This document shows positions 25,156 through 33,477 of a stretch of DNA of 64,000 nt, piece by piece. The first letter of the stretch is position 1, and each line of letters starts with the position of its first letter. Position numbers and translations under genes: made by a program. The notes under the pieces are model-generated. The model was not told the DNA's origin, did not search any database, and was given only the letters and a program-made list of their open reading frames with translations. Origin of the DNA: an uncultured Pelagibacteraceae bacterium (GTDB taxonomy: Bacteria > Pseudomonadota > Alphaproteobacteria > Pelagibacterales > Pelagibacteraceae); assembly GCA_902557775.1 (NCBI GenBank), contig CACEBD010000003.1, positions 1 through 64,000 on the forward strand, read 5' to 3'.

Positions 25156-26397
25156 ATGAATAAAATAGCTAAACTATTTGTTACATTTATTTCAGCAATA
25201 ACTTTAGCACTTGTATCTTTTACTTCTTCTTTTGCAAAAGTAGAAGGTGAGTACATTGTGTTAGGTTCTGCAATATCTCTTACAGGTAAATACTCTTCGA
25301 ATGGAGTTCATACTCAAAATGGTTACAACATGGCCGTTGAGAGAATTAACAAAATGGGTGGAGTAGAAGTACAAGGTAAGAAATATAAGTTTGAGATCAT
25401 TTACTATGATGATGAGTCAAACCCAAAAAGAGCCGCTCAGTTAGCTGAAAGACTAATTAAACAAGATGGCGTTCATTACATGCTTGGACCATACAGTTCA
25501 GGTTTAACGAAAGCCATTGCACCAGTAACCGAGAAATATAAAATTCCTATGGTTGAAGCGAATGGTGCATCTAGATCTTTATTTACTAAAGGATACAAAT
25601 ATTTGTTCGCGGTGTTATCACCAGCTAACCAATACCTTGAAGTAGCTATCGATTTAGCGGTAGAGAAAAACGGTGGTAAGGGAGTTAAAATAGCTCAAGC
25701 GTTCGAACAAGACGCTTTCTCACAAGACGTGAGACTTGGTATTTTAGATGCAGCGAAAAGAACTGGATCTGAGATTATCATCGATGATAAACTACCAAAA
25801 GAACTTAACGATATGGCAGCTACATTGGCTAAAGTAAAAGCTACTAAGCCAGATGTACTTGTTGTATCAGGTCACACAAAAGGCGCGTTAACTGCAATCA
25901 GACAAATTTCTGAAATGAAAGTTGATGTTCCTATGTTAGCGATGACACACTGTGATGCAGCTAAACTTTCTAAACAACATGGAAAGAAATCAGAATTCGC
26001 ATTGTGTGCTTCTCAGTGGCACAAAAATTTATCTTACAAAGATAAATTCTTTGGCTCTGGTAAGAAATACGCTAAAGACTTCCAAAAAGAATTTGGATAT
26101 GACCCGCCATATCAATCAGCAGAGTCTTCTGCAGCACTATTAGTATTTAAAGATGCGTTCGAAAGAGCAAATTCTTTTGATAGAGATGCAGTTAGAGATG
26201 CGCTAGTAGATACAGAAATGCAAACTTTCTATGGAAACATTAAATTTGGACCTGGTGGCCAAAACGTTGCTAAGCCAATGATCTTGTTCCAAGTAAGATG
26301 TAAAGGCGATGATTGTGAGAATAGAGTAGTAGCTCCTACAAAATGGGCTTCTGATAAGTTCTATCATCCAATCCCGAAATGGTCTGAAAGAAGCTAA
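25156..26397 (+). CDS. Periplasmic substrate-binding protein, LIV-type ABC importer 1
   Basis: A 413-residue exported binding protein (signal peptide about residues 1-27, ending SSFAK). The mature part begins IVLGSAISLTGKYSSNG, the family I branched-chain amino-acid-binding fold, with YYDDESNPKRAAQLAERLI and MLGPYSSGL. The ligand may be an amino acid, amide or small amine. This gene is separated from its permease genes by a strong terminator-like hairpin, which would give excess binding protein over membrane components. Its leader resembles those of the other two binding-protein genes in the window. Confidence 0.9.
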   Translation: MNKIAKLFVTFISAITLALVSFTSSFAKVEGEYIVLGSAISLTGKYSSNGVHTQNGYNMAVERINKMGGVEVQGKKYKFEIIYYDDESNPKRAAQLAERLIKQDGVHYMLGPYSSGLTKAIAPVTEKYKIPMVEANGASRSLFTKGYKYLFAVLSPANQYLEVAIDLAVEKNGGKGVKIAQAFEQDAFSQDVRLGILDAAKRTGSEIIIDDKLPKELNDMAATLAKVKATKPDVLVVSGHTKGALTAIRQISEMKVDVPMLAMTHCDAAKLSKQHGKKSEFALCASQWHKNLSYKDKFFGSGKKYAKDFQKEFGYDPPYQSAESSAALLVFKDAFERANSFDRDAVRDALVDTEMQTFYGNIKFGPGGQNVAKPMILFQVRCKGDDCENRVVAPTKWASDKFYHPIPKWSERS

Positions 26398-26415
26398 TAA
26401 CTTCTGAATAATTTG

Positions 26416-26443
26416 AAAAGCCCCTAGTTTTCTAGGGGCTTTT
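26416..26443 (+). terminator. Strong hairpin between binding protein and permease genes
   Basis: AAAAGCCCCTAG (26416-26427) and CTAGGGGCTTTT (26432-26443) form a perfect 12-bp stem with a TTTT loop, followed by CTTTTAT. It should act as a partial terminator and/or RNA stabiliser, raising binding protein over permease. Confidence 0.85.
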
Positions 26444-26465
26444 CTTTTATAAGTTTAAAAATTTT

Positions 26466-27359
26466 ATGGACTTTCTTATTTTTAAAGCTCCAATGTTAAT
26501 GGTCCAGGCATCACTGGATGGAATTCTTTTAGGCATATTATTTGCGTTGATCGCATACGGCATGGCTCTTCAATGGGGTGTGATGAATATAATTAATATT
26601 GCACAGGGTGATCTAGTAATTCTAGGAGGTTATATTGCATACACTATCTATCTTTGGGGAATTCATCCTGCTTGGGGAGTTATTATTTCTCCCATAATTA
26701 TGTTTTTTGTTGGATGGATACTCTACAAGTTAGTTATTAATAAAGTTGTGGATCGAGATTTATTTATTTCTATTTTAGCCACTTTTGGTATTGCAATTGT
26801 ATTTCAACAATTAATGAATTTTATTTTCGGCGCAGACGTAGTTGTGGCACAATCTGAATATGGCACAACAATGTTGTTTGATAACTCGGTTACTTTACCT
26901 AATTCAAAAATATTCTCTGCTTTTATAAGTGTTTTATACGCCATCGCTCTAGTTATTTACATGAGGAAATCAAAACTTGGACGAGCAATAAGAGCTACAG
27001 CACAAAATGCTAGAGCTGCAAAAATTTTAGGTGTAGATACAGAAAAAGTTTATGCTGCAACTTTTGGTATCAACGCTGCTTTATGTGGGATTGCGGGAGC
27101 TTTAATTTCAATCACTCTTACACTTCATCCTTATGTGGGACTGCCTTACACAGTTAGATCTTTCATGATAGTTATTGTTGCAGGTCTTGGAAATTTACCT
27201 GCAGTTGCAGTTTCAGGAATGGGATTGGGATTATTTGAAGAGTTTGCAGATTATATTCTAGGAACAGAATTTAGAATTGGAGCAGTATTTATGCTGCTCG
27301 TTTTAATATTAGTTTACAGAAGATTTAAACTTTCAAAGAAAAGGGAGTATTTAAAATAA
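26466..27359 (+). CDS. livH: LIV-type ABC permease LivH (importer 1)
   Basis: A 297-residue polytopic permease. The early ALIAYGMALQWGVMNIINIAQGDLVILGGY is the LivH signature, and GRAIRATAQNARAAKILGVD is the loop that contacts the ATPase. It has about eight membrane segments. It pairs with LivM encoded directly downstream with no gap. Substrate range is set mainly by the binding protein upstream. Confidence 0.93.
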   Translation: MDFLIFKAPMLMVQASLDGILLGILFALIAYGMALQWGVMNIINIAQGDLVILGGYIAYTIYLWGIHPAWGVIISPIIMFFVGWILYKLVINKVVDRDLFISILATFGIAIVFQQLMNFIFGADVVVAQSEYGTTMLFDNSVTLPNSKIFSAFISVLYAIALVIYMRKSKLGRAIRATAQNARAAKILGVDTEKVYAATFGINAALCGIAGALISITLTLHPYVGLPYTVRSFMIVIVAGLGNLPAVAVSGMGLGLFEEFADYILGTEFRIGAVFMLLVLILVYRRFKLSKKREYLK

Positions 27360-28424
27360 ATGAATAAGGTAAAACAAAAAGATTTAATATTATATTCTGG
27401 TCTAATTATCTTAGGTCTAGCTGCACCTTATTTATTCTCGGCTTTCAAAGTTCAGCTTACATATCTTTGCGTCTTGATTGTTCTGGCAATGACTTGGAAT
27501 TTACAAGGTGGAGAAATGGGTTACAATACTTTTGGAAATATTCTTTTTTATGGTCTCGGGATGTATTTAACCGCTTCAGTTCAAGTGGGAATGTTTTTCC
27601 CATTAGCAGAATGGACAGAAAGCGGTGGTGAAAAAACTTTTGTTCATACTACAGCACAATATTTTCAAGGAATATGTGTCGGATTATTAGTTTCAGCAAT
27701 TATTCCTGCCATTATCGCAGGAGCCATAGGTTATGCTATTTTAGGTTTGAGAGGACATTACTTTGCGATTTGTACTTTAGGTTTAGGTATCGCTGCAGGT
27801 GAAATTGCTGGAGGAATAGAAATCATTGGGGCTGGTCAAGGATTTACTACACCACCTTTTCCTGCAGAAATAGTTGATACTGAAGCTAGAGGAAAATTTT
27901 TCTACTTTTTAAGTTTTGCATTACTAGTTGGAACATTTATTTTTGTTAAATATATTTACGGTTCTAGATTTAGATTAATTTTAAATGCAATAAGAGACAA
28001 CGAGGATAAAGCAGAAGCTATGGGTATCCAAACTATGAAATATAAAATTGTTGGTTGGATGTGTTCAGCCTTCTTCTGTGGTCTTGCTGGTGGAATTATG
28101 GGTGGATTAATTGGATATATAGACTCAACCGATGTCGCATTTGATGGAAGAGAGATGGGAGTATTCATGGTCCTTATGGCAATTCTTGGTGGTAAAGGAA
28201 CTTTATGGGGACCAGTAATTGGTGCAACTTTATTCCATTTTTTCAAAGAAGGACTTTGGACGCTAATATTAGGCTGGCAGTATGTAGCGTTAGGAGTTTT
28301 AATTGTAGTAATCGTAGTTTATTTCCCAGAAGGATTAATGGGTTGGTTACGAGAAAAATATCCTGAAAGATTTGGTGAAGTGATAGATGAAAAAGATCGT
28401 AAAGCACAGGTGGAATTAAAATGA
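27360..28424 (+). CDS. livM: LIV-type ABC permease LivM (importer 1)
   Basis: A 354-residue permease of the LivM family. ALRGHYF-like sequence (LGLRGHYFAICTLGLGIA) and the ATPase-contacting FRLILNAIRDNEDKAEAMGI are diagnostic. It starts on the base after livH ends and overlaps livG by 4 nt. It forms the membrane heterodimer with LivH. Confidence 0.93.
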   Translation: MNKVKQKDLILYSGLIILGLAAPYLFSAFKVQLTYLCVLIVLAMTWNLQGGEMGYNTFGNILFYGLGMYLTASVQVGMFFPLAEWTESGGEKTFVHTTAQYFQGICVGLLVSAIIPAIIAGAIGYAILGLRGHYFAICTLGLGIAAGEIAGGIEIIGAGQGFTTPPFPAEIVDTEARGKFFYFLSFALLVGTFIFVKYIYGSRFRLILNAIRDNEDKAEAMGIQTMKYKIVGWMCSAFFCGLAGGIMGGLIGYIDSTDVAFDGREMGVFMVLMAILGGKGTLWGPVIGATLFHFFKEGLWTLILGWQYVALGVLIVVIVVYFPEGLMGWLREKYPERFGEVIDEKDRKAQVELK

Positions 28425-29155
28425 GTATTTTACAAGTTAAAAATGTAAGTAAATCTTTTGGCGGTGTTCAAGCTAACGTAGATATTTCTGTTTCGGTAGA
28501 ACAGGGATCTATAGTTGGTTTAATAGGACCTAATGGTTCAGGTAAAACTACTTTATTCAATTCTATTGTTGGAACTCATCCGATTGATAAAGGATCAATT
28601 GTTTTTGATAATACAGAAGTTTCCGAAATGCCAGTGCCAGCAGTCGCTAAACTTGGTTTATTAAGAACCTTTCAACAAACAAGAATTTACTCAAAACTTA
28701 ATTGTGTAGAGAATATGCTTATAAGTCATAAAGCTAGTGACTCAGGTTTTATTTTTGCAAAAGTACCTGCTGAACTTACTGATAAAGCAGAAAATATTTT
28801 AAACTTTGTAGGTCTTTATCAAAAAAGAAATTTGAGAGCAGGTGATTTATCATTCGGACAGCAAAAATTACTTGAATTAGCGATGGCTTTGATGAATGAG
28901 CCTAAAATGCTTTTATTAGACGAGCCTACAGCCGGAATTAATCCAACTTTAATTAACGGAATTATAGATAGATTAATTAAAATAAATAAAGATTATGGAA
29001 TTACTTTATTAGTAATAGAGCACAATATGAAAGTAATTATGAGTTTAGCCCAAAAAATTTTCTGTTTAGCGCACGGTAAAATGTTAGCAGAGGGTTCTCC
29101 AGATCAAATTAAGAATGATAAGCGAGTTGTTGACGCTTATTTAGGGGCGCAGTAA
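28421..29155 (+). CDS. livG: LIV-type ABC ATPase LivG (importer 1)
   Basis: A 244-residue ABC ATPase. Walker A is GPNGSGKT at 36-43, the signature region is LSFGQQKLLELA, and Walker B with the D-loop is MLLLDEPTAGINP. The switch His is in VIEHNM. The signature LSFGQ is the common LivG variant. It overlaps livM by 4 nt and livF by 1 nt. Confidence 0.93.
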   Translation: MSILQVKNVSKSFGGVQANVDISVSVEQGSIVGLIGPNGSGKTTLFNSIVGTHPIDKGSIVFDNTEVSEMPVPAVAKLGLLRTFQQTRIYSKLNCVENMLISHKASDSGFIFAKVPAELTDKAENILNFVGLYQKRNLRAGDLSFGQQKLLELAMALMNEPKMLLLDEPTAGINPTLINGIIDRLIKINKDYGITLLVIEHNMKVIMSLAQKIFCLAHGKMLAEGSPDQIKNDKRVVDAYLGAQ

Positions 29156-29940
29156 TGGCAAATCAATACGATGTTTTAGGTAAGGCACCTGGTTTAGAAG
29201 ATTTAAATAAATTATCTCCTAATGATGTTCATCTAACCATAAGAGGTTTAAATGCTGGCTATGGAAAAATGGAGATACTACATAATTTTGATTTAACAGT
29301 CAGTAAGGCTCAATCGTTATGTTTAATAGGACCTAATGGTGCGGGAAAATCTACTATTCTCCATTCAATATATGGTTTCACAAATATTTTTGATGGAAAA
29401 ATTGAATTAGAGGGAAATGAAATTACGACATTAACTCCTGCACAGAAGCTTAGCAAAGTGGGCATAGCTTATATCTTACAAGATAACTCAGTATTTCCTG
29501 ATATGACAGTTGAGGAAAATCTTTTAATGGGTGGATACATTAAAGATAAACAGGACGAAGCTTATGAGGAAGCTGAGAGAATTTTCCAAAAATATGAGAG
29601 ATTAAGAAATAGAAGAAATCAACCTGCAAAAGTTTTATCAGGTGGTGAGAGAAGATTATTGGAAATTTCAAGAGCGTTAGTTATGAAACCATCAGTACTA
29701 TTAGTAGATGAACCATCAATTGGTTTGGAACCAAAATATATTAATATGGTTTTTGAAATTTTAGAAGATCTTCAAAAAGCAGAGAAGAAAACAATTATAC
29801 TTGTAGAACAAAATGCAAAAAAAGGTTTAGAGTTCGCAGATATAGGTTACGTTTTAGTATCTGGTCAAACAGCTATTGCAGGCAAAGGGGATGATCTTTT
29901 AAAAAATCCGGACGTAGGAAGATTATTCCTTGGTGGATGA
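29155..29940 (+). CDS. livF: LIV-type ABC ATPase LivF (importer 1)
   Basis: A 261-residue ABC ATPase with Walker A GPNGAGKS, signature LSGGERRLLE and Walker B LLVDEPSIGLEP. The first 28 residues (MANQYDVLGKAPGLEDLNKL) are an extension relative to usual LivF and may be unstructured. It overlaps livG by one base and the azlC gene by 4 nt, so importer and exporter-like genes share a transcript. Confidence 0.92.
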   Translation: MANQYDVLGKAPGLEDLNKLSPNDVHLTIRGLNAGYGKMEILHNFDLTVSKAQSLCLIGPNGAGKSTILHSIYGFTNIFDGKIELEGNEITTLTPAQKLSKVGIAYILQDNSVFPDMTVEENLLMGGYIKDKQDEAYEEAERIFQKYERLRNRRNQPAKVLSGGERRLLEISRALVMKPSVLLVDEPSIGLEPKYINMVFEILEDLQKAEKKTIILVEQNAKKGLEFADIGYVLVSGQTAIAGKGDDLLKNPDVGRLFLGG

Positions 29941-30641
29941 TTAACTCGCAAGCTTTCTTTACAGGTTTAAAATCTTTAAAAGGTGCAAGAAGTCCGGCAT
30001 TACCTTTAGCAGCGTGTTTTGTTGCTTTAGGCGCTTTACTCAAAGATGCTGGATTTAATATTCAACAGAGTGCAGCCTCAAGTTTTTTTACCTATGCATT
30101 ACCTGGACAATTAGTAATGGCGGAGTCATTATTATTAGGTGCATCTATTGTAAATATTTTTTTAGCAGTTTGGTTAGTTAATTTTAGACTCTATCCAATG
30201 ACAGTTTCTTTATTTCCTTTACTTGAGCACAAATCCCAACCTAAATGGAAATATTATTTATCTTGTCATTTTCTTGCAGTTTCATCGTGGTTAATTGCTA
30301 AAGACACTTATAAAAAGATTAATGCAAAATATCGAATAGATTTTTGGATAGGCATTGGTACTGGAACTTGGTTAACAGCTGTACTAATGACAGTTATTGG
30401 ATACCTAGCAGCAGATCTTTTAAATAAAGAAATGTTAATTGGATTAGCGATAGTAAATCCGATTTATTTTTTTTGTATGATGATAGGTGCTATGAGGAAT
30501 ATAGCCATATCTATTTCGATTATTTTAGGAACAACTTTAGGACCGGTAATTTATTTATTTTCTACTGAGTGGTCATTATTATTTGCTGGATTGATAGCAG
30601 GGACAATTGCTTATTTATTTGGAGAAAAAGATGGCAAGTAG
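29937..30641 (+). CDS. azlC: AzlC family branched-chain amino acid exporter subunit
   Basis: A 234-residue polytopic protein of the AzlC family, the large subunit of a two-part exporter for branched-chain amino acids. The N-terminal region around ALPLAACFVALGALLKDAG and FTYALPGQLVMAE fits the family pattern. It overlaps livF by 4 nt and the small subunit gene azlD by 11 nt. An efflux pair inside an importer operon suggests overflow control or exchange. Confidence 0.88.
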   Translation: MINSQAFFTGLKSLKGARSPALPLAACFVALGALLKDAGFNIQQSAASSFFTYALPGQLVMAESLLLGASIVNIFLAVWLVNFRLYPMTVSLFPLLEHKSQPKWKYYLSCHFLAVSSWLIAKDTYKKINAKYRIDFWIGIGTGTWLTAVLMTVIGYLAADLLNKEMLIGLAIVNPIYFFCMMIGAMRNIAISISIILGTTLGPVIYLFSTEWSLLFAGLIAGTIAYLFGEKDGK

Positions 30642-30957
30642 TCAAATTATAATTTTTGCAATTATAGCAACTTCAATTGCTACATATATATCTAGATTTA
30701 TGGGTGCACTTACCTCAGAAAAAGTTAGTGTGAAATCAAAAATTTTTAAATGGTTTAATTGTGTTGCCTATTCAACTTTGGCCGCACTACTTGGAAGAAT
30801 GATTATATTTCCCGCTGGAGTTTTAGCGGATTCAGAGCTTACAGTAAGACTGATAGTATTCTTTACTTGCATTGCAATATTTATAATATCTAAAAAAAAT
30901 TTAGTGATACCTACTATTGCTTCAGCAATTTTATTAAGTTTTTTGACTAACATTTGA
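30631..30957 (+). CDS. azlD: AzlD family exporter subunit
   Basis: A 108-residue hydrophobic protein of the AzlD family, the small partner of AzlC. I choose ATG 30631 (MASSQIIIF) because GGAG sits 6 nt upstream; the longer frame from 30607 would begin inside azlC with no ribosome-binding site. TYISRFMGAL near the N-terminus is typical. It overlaps azlC by 11 nt. Confidence 0.88.
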   Translation: MASSQIIIFAIIATSIATYISRFMGALTSEKVSVKSKIFKWFNCVAYSTLAALLGRMIIFPAGVLADSELTVRLIVFFTCIAIFIISKKNLVIPTIASAILLSFLTNI

Positions 30958-30960
30958 TTT

Positions 30961-31032
30961 ATGGTAAAATTAATAATGGAACCAATATTAGCAATTTTTA
31001 TTATTTTGTGGATCATGGGCACTATTGATTAA
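30961..31032 (+). CDS. Candidate 23-residue membrane peptide
   Basis: A 23-codon ATG frame fills the gap between azlD and the glaH-like gene, with 3 bases before it and none after it (TAAATG). The peptide is one hydrophobic segment (MVKLIMEPILAIFIILWIMG, then a short acidic end), long enough to span a membrane. It could be a small accessory subunit or only a relay for translational coupling. There is no evidence beyond position and composition. Confidence 0.4.
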   Translation: MVKLIMEPILAIFIILWIMGTID

Positions 31033-31929
31033 ATGAGTTTCTCAATATCAGATCATAATAATTCTAAAAGAGTTCGTGTAATTAAGTTAAATGAAAGCGA
31101 CCTAGATAGATTGATTTTTCCTTTTAAAAAACATTCAATTCTTTCTTTAGAATACAAACCATTTTCCAGATTTAGCTTGGCAAAAAGCTTAGATGAGGTG
31201 TTTCAAAATAAATTAAGTAAAACTTTAAGTGAAATTCTTAATGATCGAAAAACCGGGACTGCCATTGTTGAGCCTGATATTAAAAATAAGAAATTTGACA
31301 AAGATTTTTTAGTCAAGCTTTCAACAGGTCTTGCTTATCTAATTGGCAATCCAAACTTTGATTCAATGACTGGCAAATATTACGCAAGATTTTATGTAAA
31401 ACATCAAGACAGTAGCGATTCATATTTGAGAAAGGCGTACACAAATTTAGATCTTCATACGGATGGAACATATGTAAAAGAGAAAACTGATTGGATTATA
31501 ATGACCAAAATGGAGGAACAGAATGTAGGTGGAGGAGAAAGTGTAATTTTACATCTAGATGATTGGGAACACTTGGAAGATTTAAGTAATGATCCTGTGG
31601 GTCAAGAAGATTTCGTATGGGGATCTCCAAAAAGCAAGAATGTTGATTATAAAGTTGAACATCCAGTATTTTCAAAAGATAAAAATGGCAAGCCAGTTAT
31701 TTCCTATATTGATCAATTTCCTGAACCAAAAAATATGAAACAAGGTTTATTTTTGCAAAAATTATCAGATGCTTTAGAACAAAGTAAAAATAAAATAAGC
31801 TTTCCACTACCTGTGGGGTCGACAATTTTTTCTAATAACTATTTTTGGTTGCATGGAAGAAAAGCTTTTAAAGAGCATTCTGGGTTATCAAGAGAATTAT
31901 TGAGAATTCGAGGAACTTTTTTCAATTAA
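31033..31929 (+). CDS. glaH: Glutarate 2-hydroxylase, CsiD/GlaH family
   Basis: A 298-residue Fe(II)/2-oxoglutarate dioxygenase strongly resembling E. coli CsiD (GlaH) as I remember it. Shared stretches are ALEYK-like LEYKPFSRF, NFDSMTGKYYARF, DSYLRKA, LHTDGTYV, ILHLDDWEHL, YIDQF and FWLHGR. The iron triad is probably His142, Asp144 and His274. GlaH converts glutarate to L-2-hydroxyglutarate in lysine breakdown; the partner oxidase LhgO is not in the window. It ends a transcript with LIV importer 1 and azlCD and precedes a TctCBA system. It is slightly shorter than E. coli GlaH at both ends. Confidence 0.88.
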   Translation: MSFSISDHNNSKRVRVIKLNESDLDRLIFPFKKHSILSLEYKPFSRFSLAKSLDEVFQNKLSKTLSEILNDRKTGTAIVEPDIKNKKFDKDFLVKLSTGLAYLIGNPNFDSMTGKYYARFYVKHQDSSDSYLRKAYTNLDLHTDGTYVKEKTDWIIMTKMEEQNVGGGESVILHLDDWEHLEDLSNDPVGQEDFVWGSPKSKNVDYKVEHPVFSKDKNGKPVISYIDQFPEPKNMKQGLFLQKLSDALEQSKNKISFPLPVGSTIFSNNYFWLHGRKAFKEHSGLSRELLRIRGTFFN

Positions 31930-31936
31930 TACATAG

Positions 31937-31965
31937 TTGACTCTAGTTTAGATATTTATTTTAAT
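31937..31965 (+). promoter_or_regulatory. Predicted tctC promoter
   Basis: TTGACT (31937-31942), 17-bp spacer, TTTAAT (31960-31965), placing the start near 31972 and a leader of about 24 nt ending in a GGGGG ribosome-binding site before the tctC ATG at 31996. Confidence 0.5.
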
Positions 31966-31995
31966 ACTTACAATTAATAAACACAGGGGGAAATA

Positions 31996-32988
31996 ATGTT
32001 CAATAAGTTCAAAAAACTTATCAGCCTAGTTTTCGCAACTGTTCTTTTAACTTCAGTTTCAAACACATCTTTCGCTGCTGACAAATTACACTTTGTAATT
32101 GGTGGTGGTGCTGGAGGTGGTTGGGATGGAACTGCTAGAGGAACTGGTGAAGCTTTAACTAAAGCTGGTTTTTTAAAAAGTGCATCATTTGAAAATATGT
32201 CAGGTGGTGGTGGAGGAAAAGCTTTATCATACATGATAAATACTAAACCTTCAGATACGATTTTAGTTCAATCTACTCCATTAGTTCTTAGATCAATAAC
32301 TAGACACTCTGGTTATGTAGATAAAAAGAACGCAGCCAAGGTTACATCTTATAAAGATGTTGTGCCAATAGCTGGTGTGATTGGTGATTACGGCGCAATT
32401 GTTGCAGCTAAAAACTCACCTTACAACTCTTGGAAAGATGTAGTTGCTGCTTACAAAGCAAATCCTAAGTCAGTAAAAATGGCTGGTGGATCCGTTAGAG
32501 GAAGCATGGACCATTTAATTGGTGCCTTAGCATTTAAAGAAGCTGGTGCTAATCCAAATGATGTTGTTTACATTCCTTACGATGCAGGTGGAAAAGCTTT
32601 AGCAGGACTTTTATCAGGTGAAACTCAAATCCTTTCAACTGGTTTAGGTGAAGTAATGGGCGCTAGAGATCAAGTAAAAATTCTTGGTATTACAGCTCCT
32701 AAAAGAGTTGCTGATGCTCCAGATGTTCCAACTTTAAAAGAGCAAGGTACAAACGCAATTTTCGTAAATTGGAGAGGTTTCTTTGGCCCTCCAGGTATGA
32801 GTGATGGTGAGAGAAAGAAAATTGCAAAAATGTTGGGCGATGTTCAAAAAACACCTGAATGGGAAGCAGTCAGAAAAAGAAATGCTTGGGTAAATATTTA
32901 TAACCCAGACAAAAAATTCGTTAAATTTTTAGAAAAACAAACAGTTGAAATGACTGGTTTGTTAAAAAATTTAGGCGTAATTAAATAG
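31996..32988 (+). CDS. tctC: Tripartite tricarboxylate transporter binding protein TctC
   Basis: A 330-residue exported protein (signal peptide 1-27 ending TSFAA) of the TctC/Bug family. The mature N-terminus LHFVIGGGAGGGWDGTARG carries the glycine-rich ligand loop, and APKRVADAPDVPTLKEQG is the conserved family segment late in the protein. It binds a carboxylate in the periplasm and delivers it to TctAB. The unusual Gly-rich stretches may indicate a ligand other than citrate; glaH next door makes glutarate or another C5 diacid a candidate. Confidence 0.92.
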   Translation: MFNKFKKLISLVFATVLLTSVSNTSFAADKLHFVIGGGAGGGWDGTARGTGEALTKAGFLKSASFENMSGGGGGKALSYMINTKPSDTILVQSTPLVLRSITRHSGYVDKKNAAKVTSYKDVVPIAGVIGDYGAIVAAKNSPYNSWKDVVAAYKANPKSVKMAGGSVRGSMDHLIGALAFKEAGANPNDVVYIPYDAGGKALAGLLSGETQILSTGLGEVMGARDQVKILGITAPKRVADAPDVPTLKEQGTNAIFVNWRGFFGPPGMSDGERKKIAKMLGDVQKTPEWEAVRKRNAWVNIYNPDKKFVKFLEKQTVEMTGLLKNLGVIK

Positions 32989-33006
32989 ATACTTAAGGAA
33001 AGAGCG

Positions 33007-33477
33007 GTGAAAATTAGTCCTTCAAAGATTATTTCACTGCTCTTTTTTATTTTTTCAGGTTTTTATCTTTATACAGCATATCAAATTCAAGTTTTTACTT
33101 TTGATGAAAACGCAGCTTTCAATGCAAAAACGTTTCCAATTTACTTAGGCTATACAGGTTTAATATTTTCAGCTCTTTATATTATTTTACCAGAAACAAG
33201 ACCTTCAAAGGTAGATTTAAAAGTTTTAGATTATAAAAAAACAATTACGTTAGTTATTCTTATGGTTTTGTATGGACTAACAATTTTAAGAGTAGGATAT
33301 TTTTTATCAACTTCTATTTTTTTAGTTTTATCTTATATCGTTTTAGGTGAGAGGAAGTGGTTATGGATATTTCTGTTATCATTTCCTTTTGTAGCAATAT
33401 TTATGTATCTCCTTCACGGATTATTAAATATTTATCTTCGTGATCCATTTTTACAATATATTGGAGTTATGGGATGA
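33007..33477 (+). CDS. tctB: Tripartite tricarboxylate transporter small subunit TctB
   Basis: A 156-residue protein with four hydrophobic segments and the typical TctB pattern: NAKTFPIYLG after the first helix, an exposed loop, then three helices. The start is GTG, supported by an AAGGA ribosome-binding site 7 nt upstream. Its stop overlaps tctA by 4 nt. It is the small membrane subunit whose precise role in transport is unclear. Confidence 0.88.
   Translation: MKISPSKIISLLFFIFSGFYLYTAYQIQVFTFDENAAFNAKTFPIYLGYTGLIFSALYIILPETRPSKVDLKVLDYKKTITLVILMVLYGLTILRVGYFLSTSIFLVLSYIVLGERKWLWIFLLSFPFVAIFMYLLHGLLNIYLRDPFLQYIGVMG

Noticed and set aside
30607-30630. Extended AzlD start inside azlC
   Set aside because: ATG 30631 has GGAG at proper spacing and gives the family's usual N-terminus.
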